A stretch of DNA of 64,000 nt from Halomonas sp. BDJS001 (GTDB lineage Bacteria; Pseudomonadota; Gammaproteobacteria; Pseudomonadales; Halomonadaceae): assembly GCF_026104355.1 (NCBI RefSeq), contig NZ_CP110535.1, positions 806,001 through 870,000 of the forward strand, read 5' to 3'. The stretch's first letter is position 1; the number at the start of each line of letters is the position of its first letter. The position numbers and the translations under genes were made by a program. Under the pieces are notes generated by a model, which was given only the letters and a program-made list of their open reading frames with translations, was not told the origin of the DNA and searched no databases. Below, in pieces: positions 10,821-19,867 of this stretch.

Positions 10821-11501
10821 ATGGTTACCTCCAATCCTTTTTCTTCGATGTTTGGCCGCTCGCCATTCCAGCCGCTATTGGCCCATATCGTCAAGGCGAA
10901 TGAGTGCGCCGATCAGCTGTTGCCGTTTTTTGAAGCAACCCTGGCAGATGACTGGGACAAAGCGGCTGAGCTGCGCGAAAACGTCACCCGTTTAGAGCAT
11001 GACGCCGATACGCTGAAAACAGAGCTGCGGTTGAATCTACCCAACACCCTGTTTTTGCCAGTGTCGCGCTCTGACCTGCTCGACCTGATCAGCGTACAGG
11101 ACAAAATCGCCAATAAGGTGCGTGACATTACCGGCATTATGCTGGGGCGTAAAATGCGCGTGCCGGATGAACTGGCTGAGCCAATGCGCAACTACATCAG
11201 CACCAGCGTTGCCTGTGTGGCGCAAGCGCGCCAAGCGCTGGAAGAGCTCAAGGATCTGCTTGAGTCCGGCTTTGGCAAAAACGTTTCTGACGTGATGCAG
11301 AAAATGATCCGTGAGCTACACACCCTCGAACACCAAGCCGATGACCAACAGATCACCATTCGTCGCCAGCTGTTCGCGCTTGAAAGCCAGCTACCGCCAG
11401 TGGATGTGATCTTTCTTTACAAGATCATCGAATGGGTTGGCGAACTATCCGATCGCGCTGAGCGAGTGGGTAGCCGTCTGCAGATCCTGACTGCCCGCTA
11501 A
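10821..11501 (+). CDS. DUF47 / TIGR00153 PhoU-like accessory protein of a Pit transporter
   Basis: A 226-residue all-helical protein starting MVTSNPFSSMFGRSPFQPLLAHI. Heptad-like helices such as AELRENVTRLEHDADTLKTELRLNLPNTLFLPVSR and FLYKIIEWVGELSDRAERVGSRLQIL are typical of the DUF47 (PhoU-like) family. It ends 10 bases before a Pit phosphate permease, an arrangement common for this family, and probably modulates that transporter. Confidence 0.9.
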   Translation: MVTSNPFSSMFGRSPFQPLLAHIVKANECADQLLPFFEATLADDWDKAAELRENVTRLEHDADTLKTELRLNLPNTLFLPVSRSDLLDLISVQDKIANKVRDITGIMLGRKMRVPDELAEPMRNYISTSVACVAQARQALEELKDLLESGFGKNVSDVMQKMIRELHTLEHQADDQQITIRRQLFALESQLPPVDVIFLYKIIEWVGELSDRAERVGSRLQILTAR

Positions 11502-11511
11502 GGGGACTCTC

Positions 11512-12777
11512 ATGCTGATTATTGCCCAGCACGGTGAAATCTTCATTATTCTGGCCTGCTTGTTTGGCTTCTTTATGGCCTGGGGCGTTGGTGCGAACGA
11601 CGTAGCCAATGCCATGGGCACCTCGGTGGGGTCGAAAGCGATCACCATCAAACAAGCGATTCTCATTGCGGTTGTGTTTGAGTTTCTTGGTGCGTGGCTT
11701 GCTGGTGGCGAAGTCACGGCAACGATCCGTGGCGGAATACTTGACCCTGTATTATTGGAAGACAATCCCCAGCTGTTGGTTTACGGCATGCTCTCTGCGC
11801 TGTTAGCCGCCGCTATTTGGTTATTGATCGCCTCTGCCCGTGGTTGGCCTGTTTCAACCACTCACTCGATTGTGGGTGCCATCGTCGGGTTTGGTGCCGT
11901 GGGGTTAGGTGTTGAGGCGGTAGCGTGGGGTAAAGTCGGTCAAATTGCCTCCAGTTGGGTAATATCGCCACTACTCGCCGGCACGATTGGGTTTGTGCTG
12001 TTTAAATCTGTGCATCACCTGATTTTTGAAAGCGACGATCCCTTTGCCGCTGCCAAGCGCTACGTGCCGGGCTACGTATTCCTGGTGGGCTTTATTGTCT
12101 CGATGGTGACACTGACCAAGGGCCTGACACACGTAGGCTTGAGCCTAACCTTTGGTCAAAGCCTTTTGCTCTCTATTGTGATTGGTATTGCTGTTATGGC
12201 ACTCGGTGTTGTCATGCAGCGGCGGATTAAGTTTGAACAGAACGCTAGTGATCACTTTGGCTATGTCAACGTTGAGCGCGTGTTCGGCGTGCTGATGATC
12301 TTCACCGCCTGTGCCATGGCCTTTGCCCACGGCTCTAACGATGTGGCCAACGCGGTAGGCCCGCTCGCTGCGGTGATTAGCGTTGTGCAAAGCGATGGCT
12401 TAATCGACAGTGCTGCGCTGGTGCCTTGGTGGGTGCTGGTGCTGGGCGGCGGCGGTATCGTTGTCGGCCTTGTCACTTACGGCCATAAAGTGATCGCTAC
12501 GGTAGGAACCGGCATTACTGAATTGACGCCTAGTCGTGGTTTCGCCGCCACGCTGGCTGCTGCTACCACGGTCGTTCTGGCCTCAGGTACCGGCCTGCCC
12601 ATTTCGACCACGCATACCCTGGTCGGTGCAGTGCTTGGGGTGGGTTTGGCGCGCGGTATGGCGGCCCTCAACCTGCGGGTTATCGGCACTATTGCGGCGT
12701 CCTGGCTGATTACGCTGCCCGCAGGGGCAGGTCTCGCGATTCTGTTCTTCTTTATGTTCAAGGGCATGTTTGGCTAA
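11512..12777 (+). CDS. Inorganic phosphate transporter, PiT family
   Basis: A 421-residue polytopic inner-membrane protein. The duplicated PiT signatures are present in both halves: GANDVANAMGTSVGSKAI with RGWPVSTTHSIVGAIVGFG, and HGSNDVANAVGPLAAV with TGLPISTTHTLVGAVLGVG. The family imports metal-phosphate or phosphate with H+ or Na+. It is co-transcribed with the DUF47 gene just upstream; a terminator follows. Confidence 0.95.
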   Translation: MLIIAQHGEIFIILACLFGFFMAWGVGANDVANAMGTSVGSKAITIKQAILIAVVFEFLGAWLAGGEVTATIRGGILDPVLLEDNPQLLVYGMLSALLAAAIWLLIASARGWPVSTTHSIVGAIVGFGAVGLGVEAVAWGKVGQIASSWVISPLLAGTIGFVLFKSVHHLIFESDDPFAAAKRYVPGYVFLVGFIVSMVTLTKGLTHVGLSLTFGQSLLLSIVIGIAVMALGVVMQRRIKFEQNASDHFGYVNVERVFGVLMIFTACAMAFAHGSNDVANAVGPLAAVISVVQSDGLIDSAALVPWWVLVLGGGGIVVGLVTYGHKVIATVGTGITELTPSRGFAATLAAATTVVLASGTGLPISTTHTLVGAVLGVGLARGMAALNLRVIGTIAASWLITLPAGAGLAILFFFMFKGMFG

Positions 12778-12826
12778 ACACAGGCTCTCATGCGCTTAGC
12801 TGAGAAGTAGCCAAGCGATACCATCA

Positions 12827-12894
12827 CAGCGGCATCTTCATGTTTATCTGCATTAGATTGAGCAGATTTGCATTAGAAGGTGCCGCTGTTTTTT
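12827..12894 (+). terminator. Terminator after the Pit gene
   Basis: CAGCGGCA at 12827 pairs with TGCCGCTG at 12881, extended by TCTTC and GAAGG; six T follow. The loop is long and contains a smaller TCTGC/GCAGA hairpin. Confidence 0.65.
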
Positions 12895-12969
12895 GTGCTC
12901 TGGTAAAGTAACCCGGTTGGCTATGTTAAACGTCGGATTTTTCTTTCACCTGCTGCCGGAGAGCGGCCC

Positions 12970-14283
12970 TTGGATACGCGCTTCCCCTTTGTTGATTGGT
13001 TCCGTAACGCTTCCCCCTACATTAATGCCCACCGGGGACGAACCTTTGTCATCTTAATTGAAGGCGAAGCCATGGCGTCTGGCCGAGGGGAGCAGCTGAT
13101 TCAGGATTTAGCGCTGCTGCATACCCTGGGGGTTCGCCTGGTCGTGGTGTTCGGTATTCGCCCCCAGGTGCATGAGGCGCTAACGGCCGCAGGCGTAGAG
13201 CCCACGCGTATCGATGGCCGATGGGTCGCCGACCGTGCGGTGATGGCTCATGTGGAGCAGGTCGCCGCCCACCAGCGGCTATGGCTGGAAGCGCGGCTTT
13301 CGCTGGGCCTGCCCAGCACGCCGCTGCACGGCGTAGAGCTCAGCGTGATTTCTGGCAACCTGGTCACCGCCAAGCCCCTGGGTGTTAGGGAAGGGGTCGA
13401 TTTCGACCACAGCGGTGAAGTGCGCCGGGTGCGTGCCAGCGCTATTGAAGGCCTGCTGGAAAAAGGCTCACTGGTGCTGCTGCCGCCGCTGGGGTTCTCC
13501 AGTACCGGTGAGGTGTTCGATTTAGACGCCTCTGAAGTTGCTCAACACGCTGCCGTGGCGCTGAAAGCCGATAAGCTGATCTTGCTAGGGGAATCCGAAG
13601 GCTTGGAAGATGAGCAGGGCGCGCTGCTGCGCCAGCTTTCGCCAGCGGAGGCCGAGCCGCGTTTAAGCGCCGCAGTGCCAGGTAGCGAGCTAGCCCGCCA
13701 CTTACAGGCCGCCTGCACCGCCGCACGGGAAGGCGTGGCGCGCACGCACCTGCTCTCCTGGCGCAACCACGATGCTCTGCTGGGTGAGCTATTCACCCGG
13801 GACGGCGTGGGCACCATGATTACCCAGCACCGCTACGAACAGCTGCGCCCGGCCACGCTCAACGATTTAGCGGGCTTGCTGGAACTGCTGGAACCGCTAG
13901 AGCGCCGAGGTATGCTGGTGGCGCGTTCAAGAGAGCGCCTGGAGCACGAAATCGATGACTACATGGTGATCGAGCGCGACGGTATGGTGATTGGCTGCGC
14001 CGCGCTGCATGTATTTACGGATACCAGCATTGCCGAGTTGGCCTGCGTGGCGGTACACGACAGCTACCGCGGTGGCGAGCGGGGCGAGCGCCTGGTGGAG
14101 GCCATGGAGCGCCGCGCCCGCCAGCGCGGCTTAACTGAAGTGTTCGTGCTGACCACCCACACCGCCCACTGGTTTGTGGAACACGGCTTCCGCGCCGCCA
14201 GCCTGGAAGACCTACCCCCGCTGAAACGCGAAACCTACAATCACGCCCGTAAATCGAAGGTGTTGGTTAAGCAATTAGCGTAA
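12970..14283 (+). CDS. argA: Amino-acid N-acetyltransferase ArgA
   Basis: A 437-residue enzyme for the first step of arginine synthesis, acetyl-CoA plus glutamate to N-acetylglutamate. The N-terminal two thirds are an amino-acid-kinase-like domain that binds arginine for feedback inhibition (INAHRGRTFVILIEGEAM, LHTLGVRLVVVFGIRPQV). The C-terminal part is a GNAT domain (IAELACVAVHDSYRGGERGERLVEAMERRARQRG, HWFVEHGF). The best start is TTG at 12970 with GGAG 8 bases upstream. Length agrees with gammaproteobacterial ArgA. Confidence 0.93.
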   Translation: MDTRFPFVDWFRNASPYINAHRGRTFVILIEGEAMASGRGEQLIQDLALLHTLGVRLVVVFGIRPQVHEALTAAGVEPTRIDGRWVADRAVMAHVEQVAAHQRLWLEARLSLGLPSTPLHGVELSVISGNLVTAKPLGVREGVDFDHSGEVRRVRASAIEGLLEKGSLVLLPPLGFSSTGEVFDLDASEVAQHAAVALKADKLILLGESEGLEDEQGALLRQLSPAEAEPRLSAAVPGSELARHLQAACTAAREGVARTHLLSWRNHDALLGELFTRDGVGTMITQHRYEQLRPATLNDLAGLLELLEPLERRGMLVARSRERLEHEIDDYMVIERDGMVIGCAALHVFTDTSIAELACVAVHDSYRGGERGERLVEAMERRARQRGLTEVFVLTTHTAHWFVEHGFRAASLEDLPPLKRETYNHARKSKVLVKQLA

Positions 14284-14324
14284 TTCGCTTCTTGAAAATT
14301 GGGTGGCTAATTAGCAGACCTGGT

Positions 14325-14891
14325 TTAGCGGGTCGAACTTGGCATTAGCGAAAACAGCTCCGGCTGTTTTTGCGCTTCTTGTTGAATACTCTCATCAATC
14401 GGTGTGTCGTAGGTTTTGAGCAGATAGCCCAGCACCGAATAGAAACCCACCATGGCGATCAGGTCGATCACTGCCTTGCGTCCGATCGCCTCGGCAAGTT
14501 CTGCTTCCTGCTCCTTGGCCAGCATGCGCTCATCGAATAACGCATCCACGGCGTTGACGATAAGACCATCAACGCCTTCGGGAGTACCGCGAATAGCCGT
14601 GATCCGGTGTTCGGAGAATCCCAGGGCGAGTGCACGACTAACATGATGGGCCCACTCGTAGGCTGAGCCCATACGCAAACCTGCGCGTAAAATCACCACT
14701 TCGGTCAGCTCCGGGCCTAACGCATTCTCCTTAACAACGTGTTGGCGCAAGGGCGCCCACGCTCTAAGCAAGGCCGGGTGATGGGCCATGGTGCGATAAA
14801 CGTTGAGTGCGCCAGCAAAGCCCTCGCGTAAATCTGCGATCTCCTCAGGCCAATCGGCGTCGGAAACCGGCGGGCAGGGGGATGTTGTCAT
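14325..14891 (-). CDS. Carboxymuconolactone decarboxylase family protein
   Basis: A 188-residue AhpD-fold protein. The signature is LTEVVILRAGLRMGSAYEWAHHVSRALALGFSE, with the conserved Glu and paired His but no CxxC redox pair, so it is of the decarboxylase-like rather than the AhpD peroxidase type. The substrate is unknown. It lies 54 bases downstream of the aminotransferase on the same strand and probably shares its transcript. Confidence 0.85.
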   Translation of the reverse strand: MTTSPCPPVSDADWPEEIADLREGFAGALNVYRTMAHHPALLRAWAPLRQHVVKENALGPELTEVVILRAGLRMGSAYEWAHHVSRALALGFSEHRITAIRGTPEGVDGLIVNAVDALFDERMLAKEQEAELAEAIGRKAVIDLIAMVGFYSVLGYLLKTYDTPIDESIQQEAQKQPELFSLMPSSTR

Positions 14892-14945
14892 GGGTGGACT
14901 CCAGTCAGGGGGTTATTGAGATAGTTATTTGAGATCGTTGTTTGA

Positions 14946-16271
14946 TTACTCTGCGATGGCCGCGCCGATGGCCTCGGCAATACGCTCAATCATCAGATCG
15001 ACTTCGTCAGGCGCAATGATATAGGGCGGAGCCAGCAAGATATGGTCGCCGTGAATGCCATCAATAGTGCCGCCCATCGGGTAGCTGATCAGGCCACGGG
15101 CCATGGCTTGACGCTTGATCTTGGCGTGAAGCTTGCGCGCCGGATCGAAAGGCGTTTTGCTTTCCCTATCCGCCACCAGCTCGATACCGCGAAACAAGCC
15201 CCTGCCGCGAATATCGCCCACATGGGGCGATGCGCCGAGCGCCGCTTCCAGGCCGCTTTGCAGTCTCGCGCCCATGGCGTTTACGTTCGCCAGCGTCTCT
15301 GGCCGTGCAATAATTTCGACCACTTTATTGGCGGCCGCGGCGGCAACAGGGTGACCAAGATAGGTATGGCCATGCTGAAACAGCCCAGACCCATTGGCGA
15401 AACTGGCGTAGATATTGGCCGATAGCATCACCGCGCCGATAGGCTGGTAGCCGCCGCCCAGCCCTTTGGCGATGGTGACGATATCCGCTGTCGCCCCATC
15501 CTGTTCGCAGGCGAAGACGGTGCCGGTTCTGCCCATGCCGCACATCACTTCGTCGAGGATCAGCAGTACGCCGTATTTATCGCAAATGGCACGCACGCGT
15601 TTGAAGTAATCCGCCTCAGAGGCGACCGCCCCTAAGGTGGCACCGACGACGGGTTCGGCAACGAAGGCCATGACCTCTTCAGGGCCAAGCTCCAGAATCT
15701 TTGCCTCAAGCTCCTCGGCAAGCCGTGCAGCGTAGGCCTCGGGCGTCTCGTCGGTGCCCTTGTCGCGATAGGCATAGCAGGGCGATACATGGTGGGTTTC
15801 TGGCAGAATGGGCTGAAACTGCTGGCGCCGCATGGCATTGCCACCGGTTGCCAACGCGCCAATGGTATTACCGTGGTAGCTCTGGCGTCTGGCAATGATA
15901 TGCCGCCGCTGGGGCTGATTAATCTCTACAAAGTACTGCCGGGCCATTTTAAGCGCCGCTTCGACGGCTTCTGACCCACCCGACACCAGGTAGACGTAAT
16001 CCAGCCCTTCAGGGGCTAAATCCACGAGCTTCTCGGCAAGCGCTTCGGCGGCATCGGTAGTAAAAAATGAGGTGTGGGCGTAACAGAGGCTATCGATCTG
16101 CGAGCGCATGGCGGCCAGCACTTCCGGATGGGCGTGTCCTACGCTGGTGACCGCAGCGCCGCCCGATCCATCCAGATAGCGCCGCCCCGTGGAATCGGTG
16201 ATATAGACACCCTGTGCCGATGCAGCATGAGGCAGTGCCCCGCCGATACCGCGGTGAAGAATACGCGTCAT
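14946..16271 (-). CDS. Class III pyridoxal-phosphate aminotransferase
   Basis: A 441-residue fold-type I enzyme: YLDGSGGAAVTSVGHAHPEV, the PLP phosphate site VSGGSEAVEAALKMARQY, LILDEVMCGMGRTG (cofactor Asp), and the Schiff-base lysine in ITIAKGLGGGYQPIGAV (here IVTIAKGLGGGYQPIG). Such enzymes act on omega-amino acids, diamines or amino donors such as taurine, and the substrate cannot be read from sequence. Divergent from an RpiR regulator, which probably controls it. Confidence 0.9.
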   Translation of the reverse strand: MTRILHRGIGGALPHAASAQGVYITDSTGRRYLDGSGGAAVTSVGHAHPEVLAAMRSQIDSLCYAHTSFFTTDAAEALAEKLVDLAPEGLDYVYLVSGGSEAVEAALKMARQYFVEINQPQRRHIIARRQSYHGNTIGALATGGNAMRRQQFQPILPETHHVSPCYAYRDKGTDETPEAYAARLAEELEAKILELGPEEVMAFVAEPVVGATLGAVASEADYFKRVRAICDKYGVLLILDEVMCGMGRTGTVFACEQDGATADIVTIAKGLGGGYQPIGAVMLSANIYASFANGSGLFQHGHTYLGHPVAAAAANKVVEIIARPETLANVNAMGARLQSGLEAALGASPHVGDIRGRGLFRGIELVADRESKTPFDPARKLHAKIKRQAMARGLISYPMGGTIDGIHGDHILLAPPYIIAPDEVDLMIERIAEAIGAAIAE

Positions 16272-16413
16272 AGCCCCTGCTCCTCATTAACAAACAGTGA
16301 GAAATTCACATAGCAAGAAGATTGGCACACTCACAAAGATATTTGCAACAAATAAATCATTAAAATATAGTATGAAACATATGGATCATTTTTTTCTAAA
16401 AGAGCCCACTACG

Positions 16414-17301
16414 ATGCAGCCGAGCGATCCACTGAGAGAGCGGATGATTGCCCAGTACGATGCCATGTCTGCGCAGTTGCAACAGGCCGCTCGCTACGTG
16501 CTTGAACATCCGGAGGAAGTGGCGCTGGTTTCAATGCGCGAGGTGGCGCGCCTAGCGGGTGTGCAGCCCGCCACCATGACACGGCTTGCCAAGTTCTTGG
16601 GATTGCCAGGCTACGACGAACTTCGGGCCCAGCATGCGGCAGCGTTACGTCAGGGGAGCGATGGTTTTGCGGCCAAGGTTCGCCAGCGGGTCGATAAAGG
16701 CAGTGAAAGGGGAGCCTGCGATACCGCCTCGCATATGCTTCAGGGGCTAAGTGCCCAGCTTACTAAGCTGGGCGAGCCCGATTCGCTCCGGCGGCTGGAA
16801 GCCACAGCCGATAGGTTAAGATCTGCAAGAAAAGTGTACGTGCTGGGTTTACGTTCCTGCCATGCCGTTGCCTGGCATTTCCATTACGTGATGACCCTAC
16901 TGGGCGAGCGCTCGGTGCATCTGGATGGGCCTGGGGGTACCGGCGGAGATGGGCTAATTCGTGCCACATCTGAGGATGTATTGCTCGTTATCTCCATCAA
17001 ACCTTATGCAACAGGGACGCTGGAACTGGCCCAACTGGCAAAAGATAAGGGGGTGGGGATTGTTTCCATCACCGATAGTGAAGTGTCGCCGCTGGTGGGG
17101 ATGTCAGCGCAGACGATTCTATGCCCCACGGAAACCGATAGCTTTTTCCACACGCTAACCCCGGCATTAGCCATTTCCGAAGTGCTGTGCAGCTTATTGG
17201 CGGAATTCGACCGGCCTAAGACGCTAGACGCTTTGCAGCAAGCGGATGAACACCTCTCGGATCTCAATACCTATGCAACCGCTATTCCCAGGCGGCAGTG
17301 A
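16414..17301 (+). CDS. MurR/RpiR family transcriptional regulator
   Basis: From the ATG at 16414 it has 295 residues; earlier in-frame starts (16297 GTG, 16372 ATG) add a poorly conserved leader. The N-terminal RpiR-type HTH is EVALVSMREVARLAGVQPATMTRLAKFLGLPGYDELR. The C-terminal SIS sugar-phosphate-binding domain follows (KVYVLGLRSCHAVAWHFHY, VLLVISIKPYATGTLELAQLAKDKGVGIVSITDS). Members sense phosphosugars or amino metabolites. It is divergent from the class III aminotransferase and probably regulates it. Confidence 0.88.
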   Translation: MQPSDPLRERMIAQYDAMSAQLQQAARYVLEHPEEVALVSMREVARLAGVQPATMTRLAKFLGLPGYDELRAQHAAALRQGSDGFAAKVRQRVDKGSERGACDTASHMLQGLSAQLTKLGEPDSLRRLEATADRLRSARKVYVLGLRSCHAVAWHFHYVMTLLGERSVHLDGPGGTGGDGLIRATSEDVLLVISIKPYATGTLELAQLAKDKGVGIVSITDSEVSPLVGMSAQTILCPTETDSFFHTLTPALAISEVLCSLLAEFDRPKTLDALQQADEHLSDLNTYATAIPRRQ

Positions 17302-17349
17302 GGAGAGGCGAGGCTTGGTAACCCAGCCTCATTGTCAGGTAAATCCTTC

Positions 17350-17373
17350 GATAATTACCGAGCGGTAATTATC
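17350..17373. repeat. Perfect 10-bp inverted repeat with GAGC loop
   Basis: GATAATTACC, GAGC, GGTAATTATC. The core ATTACCGAGCGG recurs 30 bases later near 17404. It lies between the convergent rpiR and SDR genes and has no T tract, so it may be a protein site or a small repeat rather than a terminator. Confidence 0.45.
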
Positions 17374-17443
17374 AGTCGTCTCGTCGGTTTATTAGGATTA
17401 AATATTACCGAGCGGGCATATTTTGGAGCAAACATCTTCTGGC

Positions 17444-17465
17444 AAAAAGGCGGCCCAAGGCCGCC
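17444..17465 (-). terminator. Terminator of the SDR gene
   Basis: On the minus strand GGCGGCC, TTG, GGCCGCC is followed directly by TTTTT, about 35 bases beyond the SDR stop. Confidence 0.75.
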
Positions 17466-17499
17466 CCGTTAAAGTGCACTGTATCTTAATAACAAATGC

Positions 17500-18354
17500 T
17501 TAAGTATTTAAGATAACGCCACCATTCAGGTGCATGGTCTGGCCACTCATGTAGGAGGACTCCTCGCTGGCCAAGTAGACATACGCCGGCCCCATTTCGC
17601 TGGGCTGGCCTGCGCGCTTCATGGGCACCTGGCCGCCGAATGACGCCACCTTCTCATCCTCAAAGCTGGCCGGAATCAGCGGCGTCCACACCGGCCCTGG
17701 CGCTACGGCGTTAACGCGAATGCCCCGATCCATCAGCGACATCGCCAGCGAGCGTACCAGGCCCTGAATAGCGCCTTTGGTAGCGGTGTAATCGATCAGC
17801 GTATCGTTGCCCTTAAAGGCATTGATTGAGGAGGTGGCAATAATAGTGTCACCTTCGCTGAGATGCGGCAGGGCAGACTTGGTGAGATAGAAGTGGCTGA
17901 AGATATTGGTCTGAAAGGTGCGCAGCAGTTGATCATCGGGGATCTCGGTAATGTCGTCCCAGTCATACTGCTCGGCGGCGTTATTGATGACGATATTGAT
18001 CTTGCCGAAGTGGTCGAGGGTGCGCTTCACGATCTCACGGCAAAACGCTGGCGCTGCCACATCGCCTTTCAAAACCAAACAGCGCCGGCCTTCAGCTTCC
18101 ACCAGCCGCTTGGTCTCTTCCGCATCTTTGGTTTCTTTAAGATGGACGATCACACTGTCGGCGCCTTCACGGGCATAGTGCACGGCCACTGAACGTCCTA
18201 TGCCGCTGTCGCCACCGGTAATAATCGCCACTTTATCCAACAGCTTCTCGGTACCGCGGTAGCTGTCACGGATATATTCAGGCTCAGGGCGCATGGCGTG
18301 TTCATCGCCCGGCTGTTTATCCTGGTGCTGGGGTGGTTGGTGTTGATCACTCAT
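17500..18354 (-). CDS. SDR family oxidoreductase, general-stress type
   Basis: A 284-residue classical-type short-chain dehydrogenase with a 40-residue hydrophilic N-terminal extension rich in His/Gln. Rossmann motif: IITGGDSGIGRSVAVHYAREGAD; NNAAEQY; catalytic Ser (TIIATSSINAFKG), Tyr and Lys (YTATKGAIQGLVRSL). This extended form is usual in the YdaD/GspA39-like stress SDRs. Substrate unknown. It is divergent from an envelope-stress-like gene cluster, which fits a general stress role. Confidence 0.88.
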   Translation of the reverse strand: MSDQHQPPQHQDKQPGDEHAMRPEPEYIRDSYRGTEKLLDKVAIITGGDSGIGRSVAVHYAREGADSVIVHLKETKDAEETKRLVEAEGRRCLVLKGDVAAPAFCREIVKRTLDHFGKINIVINNAAEQYDWDDITEIPDDQLLRTFQTNIFSHFYLTKSALPHLSEGDTIIATSSINAFKGNDTLIDYTATKGAIQGLVRSLAMSLMDRGIRVNAVAPGPVWTPLIPASFEDEKVASFGGQVPMKRAGQPSEMGPAYVYLASEESSYMSGQTMHLNGGVILNT

Positions 18355-18796
18355 GTGCGGTCACTCCATTGTTGGCACAGAAAATGTCGTTTGCCATCTA
18401 ACGCCTACCCACTCCTCGGGCGAGCGTTCCCCTAAACGTAGACCAAAGGCGAAGAAACTAGCAAACCTACCGCAAGGAGGATGCCTTTTCAGCTGTTTAA
18501 CTTAATGGCTATAGCTAACGTTATTTCATTTGTTGAAGGTTAATTTAATAACCTATGTTAATAAGATAAAAGTTCTCAGAGAATTAATTGTTTATAAATT
18601 GACAATAGTAGAATGGCCGCTATGTTTTGAAGGTGGCGCATCTGTTAAATAAATCAGTGTAATTGGTTAAGTATTAGTACCTGTTTTATTTAAGTGCATA
18701 ATTGTACTGATTAATTGCATCTTGTAGATGTGCACTGACGTTGATTTTGTTTCACCACGGATGCTGACATGTGAGACGACAAGGAGGAAGTGACAG
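18355..18796. other. 442-bp intergenic region between divergent stress genes
   Basis: No coding frame is convincing here. The stretch 18500-18760 is clearly more AT-rich than its surroundings and carries the promoter candidate listed separately. An AAGGAGG ribosome site closes the region. Confidence 0.5.
18599..18626 (+). promoter_or_regulatory. Candidate sigma70 promoter for the holin-X/DUF3618 cluster
   Basis: A perfect TTGACA, 16 bases, then TATGTT; it would leave a leader of about 165 bases before the ATG at 18797. Confidence 0.42.
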
Positions 18797-19408
18797 ATGA
18801 TCGATCAAGGAAATCAGCCTAGTCCCGGCGCGCCCAGCCAGCCAAATCCCTCGAAGGAGTCGCTCAAGCAGCAAGGACGCGACACCGCCCACGATGTAGG
18901 CGAGGCGGCCCAACACCAAGCCGAAGGCTATTTTAATCAACAGCGTGATAATGCGGCGGAACAGTCCCATAAACTAACGGGCGTTCTGCAAAAAATGGCC
19001 GATGAGTTTGATAACCAGCAGCAGCCTTTTTTCTCAAAACAAGCGAAAAAGTTTGCTGATACTACCGAGCGTTTTTCCCATAACTTGCGTGATAAGGATT
19101 TACGCACTGTTTGTAATGAGGCGCAGAGTTTTAGTCGCCGCGAACCTGCGCTGTTTGTCGGGGGTGTAATAGCCGCCGGTTTTTTAGCTGCACGGTTCCT
19201 GCGCAGTTCAGGCCAGCACTCGCACAGTAACGATTCGAACTCACGTTATTCAAATACGCCAGATGAGCGCTCTACGGGTCTTCCAATGCAGGAAAATGTT
19301 CCTGTCGGGCAGGCATCATCGGCTAGCCAGGCATCAAGCCTTTCAGGCAGCCCCGTTCCGAGTGGTGGGGCAATAGGTTCAGCGGGTCGAGAAAATGGAA
19401 TGCCCTAA
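18797..19408 (+). CDS. Hypothetical membrane-anchored protein of a DUF3618/holin-X cluster
   Basis: A 203-residue protein of unknown function. The first half is hydrophilic and helical with many Gln/Asn (ESLKQQGRDTAHDVGEAAQHQAEGYFNQQRDNAAEQSHKL), followed by one membrane segment (ALFVGGVIAAGFLAARFL, about 114-131). A Ser/Pro/Gly-rich low-complexity tail ends it. It resembles the DUF883-like or nutrient-deprivation proteins found beside holin-X genes. AAGGAGG precedes the ATG, predicting strong translation. First gene of a run of four on this strand. Confidence 0.7.
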   Translation: MIDQGNQPSPGAPSQPNPSKESLKQQGRDTAHDVGEAAQHQAEGYFNQQRDNAAEQSHKLTGVLQKMADEFDNQQQPFFSKQAKKFADTTERFSHNLRDKDLRTVCNEAQSFSRREPALFVGGVIAAGFLAARFLRSSGQHSHSNDSNSRYSNTPDERSTGLPMQENVPVGQASSASQASSLSGSPVPSGGAIGSAGRENGMP

Positions 19409-19429
19409 CCAGGGGCCGGGAGGCAAAGA

Positions 19430-19867
19430 ATGGATTCTGAAAACAAACCTACGTCGCAAGGCTCTTCGGTAGGCTCGCTACTCTCCACGGTGATGCACGA
19501 GATTAGCTCCCTGGTGCGCAACGAAGCTGAGCTTGCCAAGACCGAGATATCAGAGAAAACCCACCAGGCCATGGCGGGCATTGCTTCAATCGCCATTGCC
19601 GGTGCGGTGCTGCTCGGCGGTTTTTTAACCCTGCTGGCCGCCGCAGTATTTCTGCTCAATGAAATACTGCCACCTGACACTACCCCTTGGCTGTCGGCAC
19701 TGATTGTGGGTGGGGTGGTAACGGTGATTGGCATCATCATGCTCAAAGCGGGCCAAAAGAAGCTGCAGGCGCGCAGTTTAATGCCTACTCGGACGATGAG
19801 CAGTTTGCATAGTGACAAGGCGGTGGCCCAGAAGCATCAGCACAACCTCAAGGAGGAGTTGAAATGA
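19430..19867 (+). CDS. Phage holin family protein (Holin-X / DUF1469)
   Basis: A 145-residue protein with two adjacent membrane helices (IASIAIAGAVLLGGFLTLLAAAVFLL and WLSALIVGGVVTVIGIIML) after an amphipathic N-terminus (SLLSTVMHEISSLVRNEAELAKTEISEK). This is the putative actinobacterial Holin-X superfamily pattern. Despite the name these are chromosomal envelope proteins, not phage lysis proteins, and there is no phage context here. Its stop overlaps the next ATG by 4 bases (ATGA). Confidence 0.83.
   Translation: MDSENKPTSQGSSVGSLLSTVMHEISSLVRNEAELAKTEISEKTHQAMAGIASIAIAGAVLLGGFLTLLAAAVFLLNEILPPDTTPWLSALIVGGVVTVIGIIMLKAGQKKLQARSLMPTRTMSSLHSDKAVAQKHQHNLKEELK

Noticed and set aside
19430..19867. 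Holin-annotated gene as a sign of a prophage
   Set aside because: The Holin-X family is common in bacterial chromosomes next to DUF3618 genes, and no phage structural, lysis or integrase gene is nearby.
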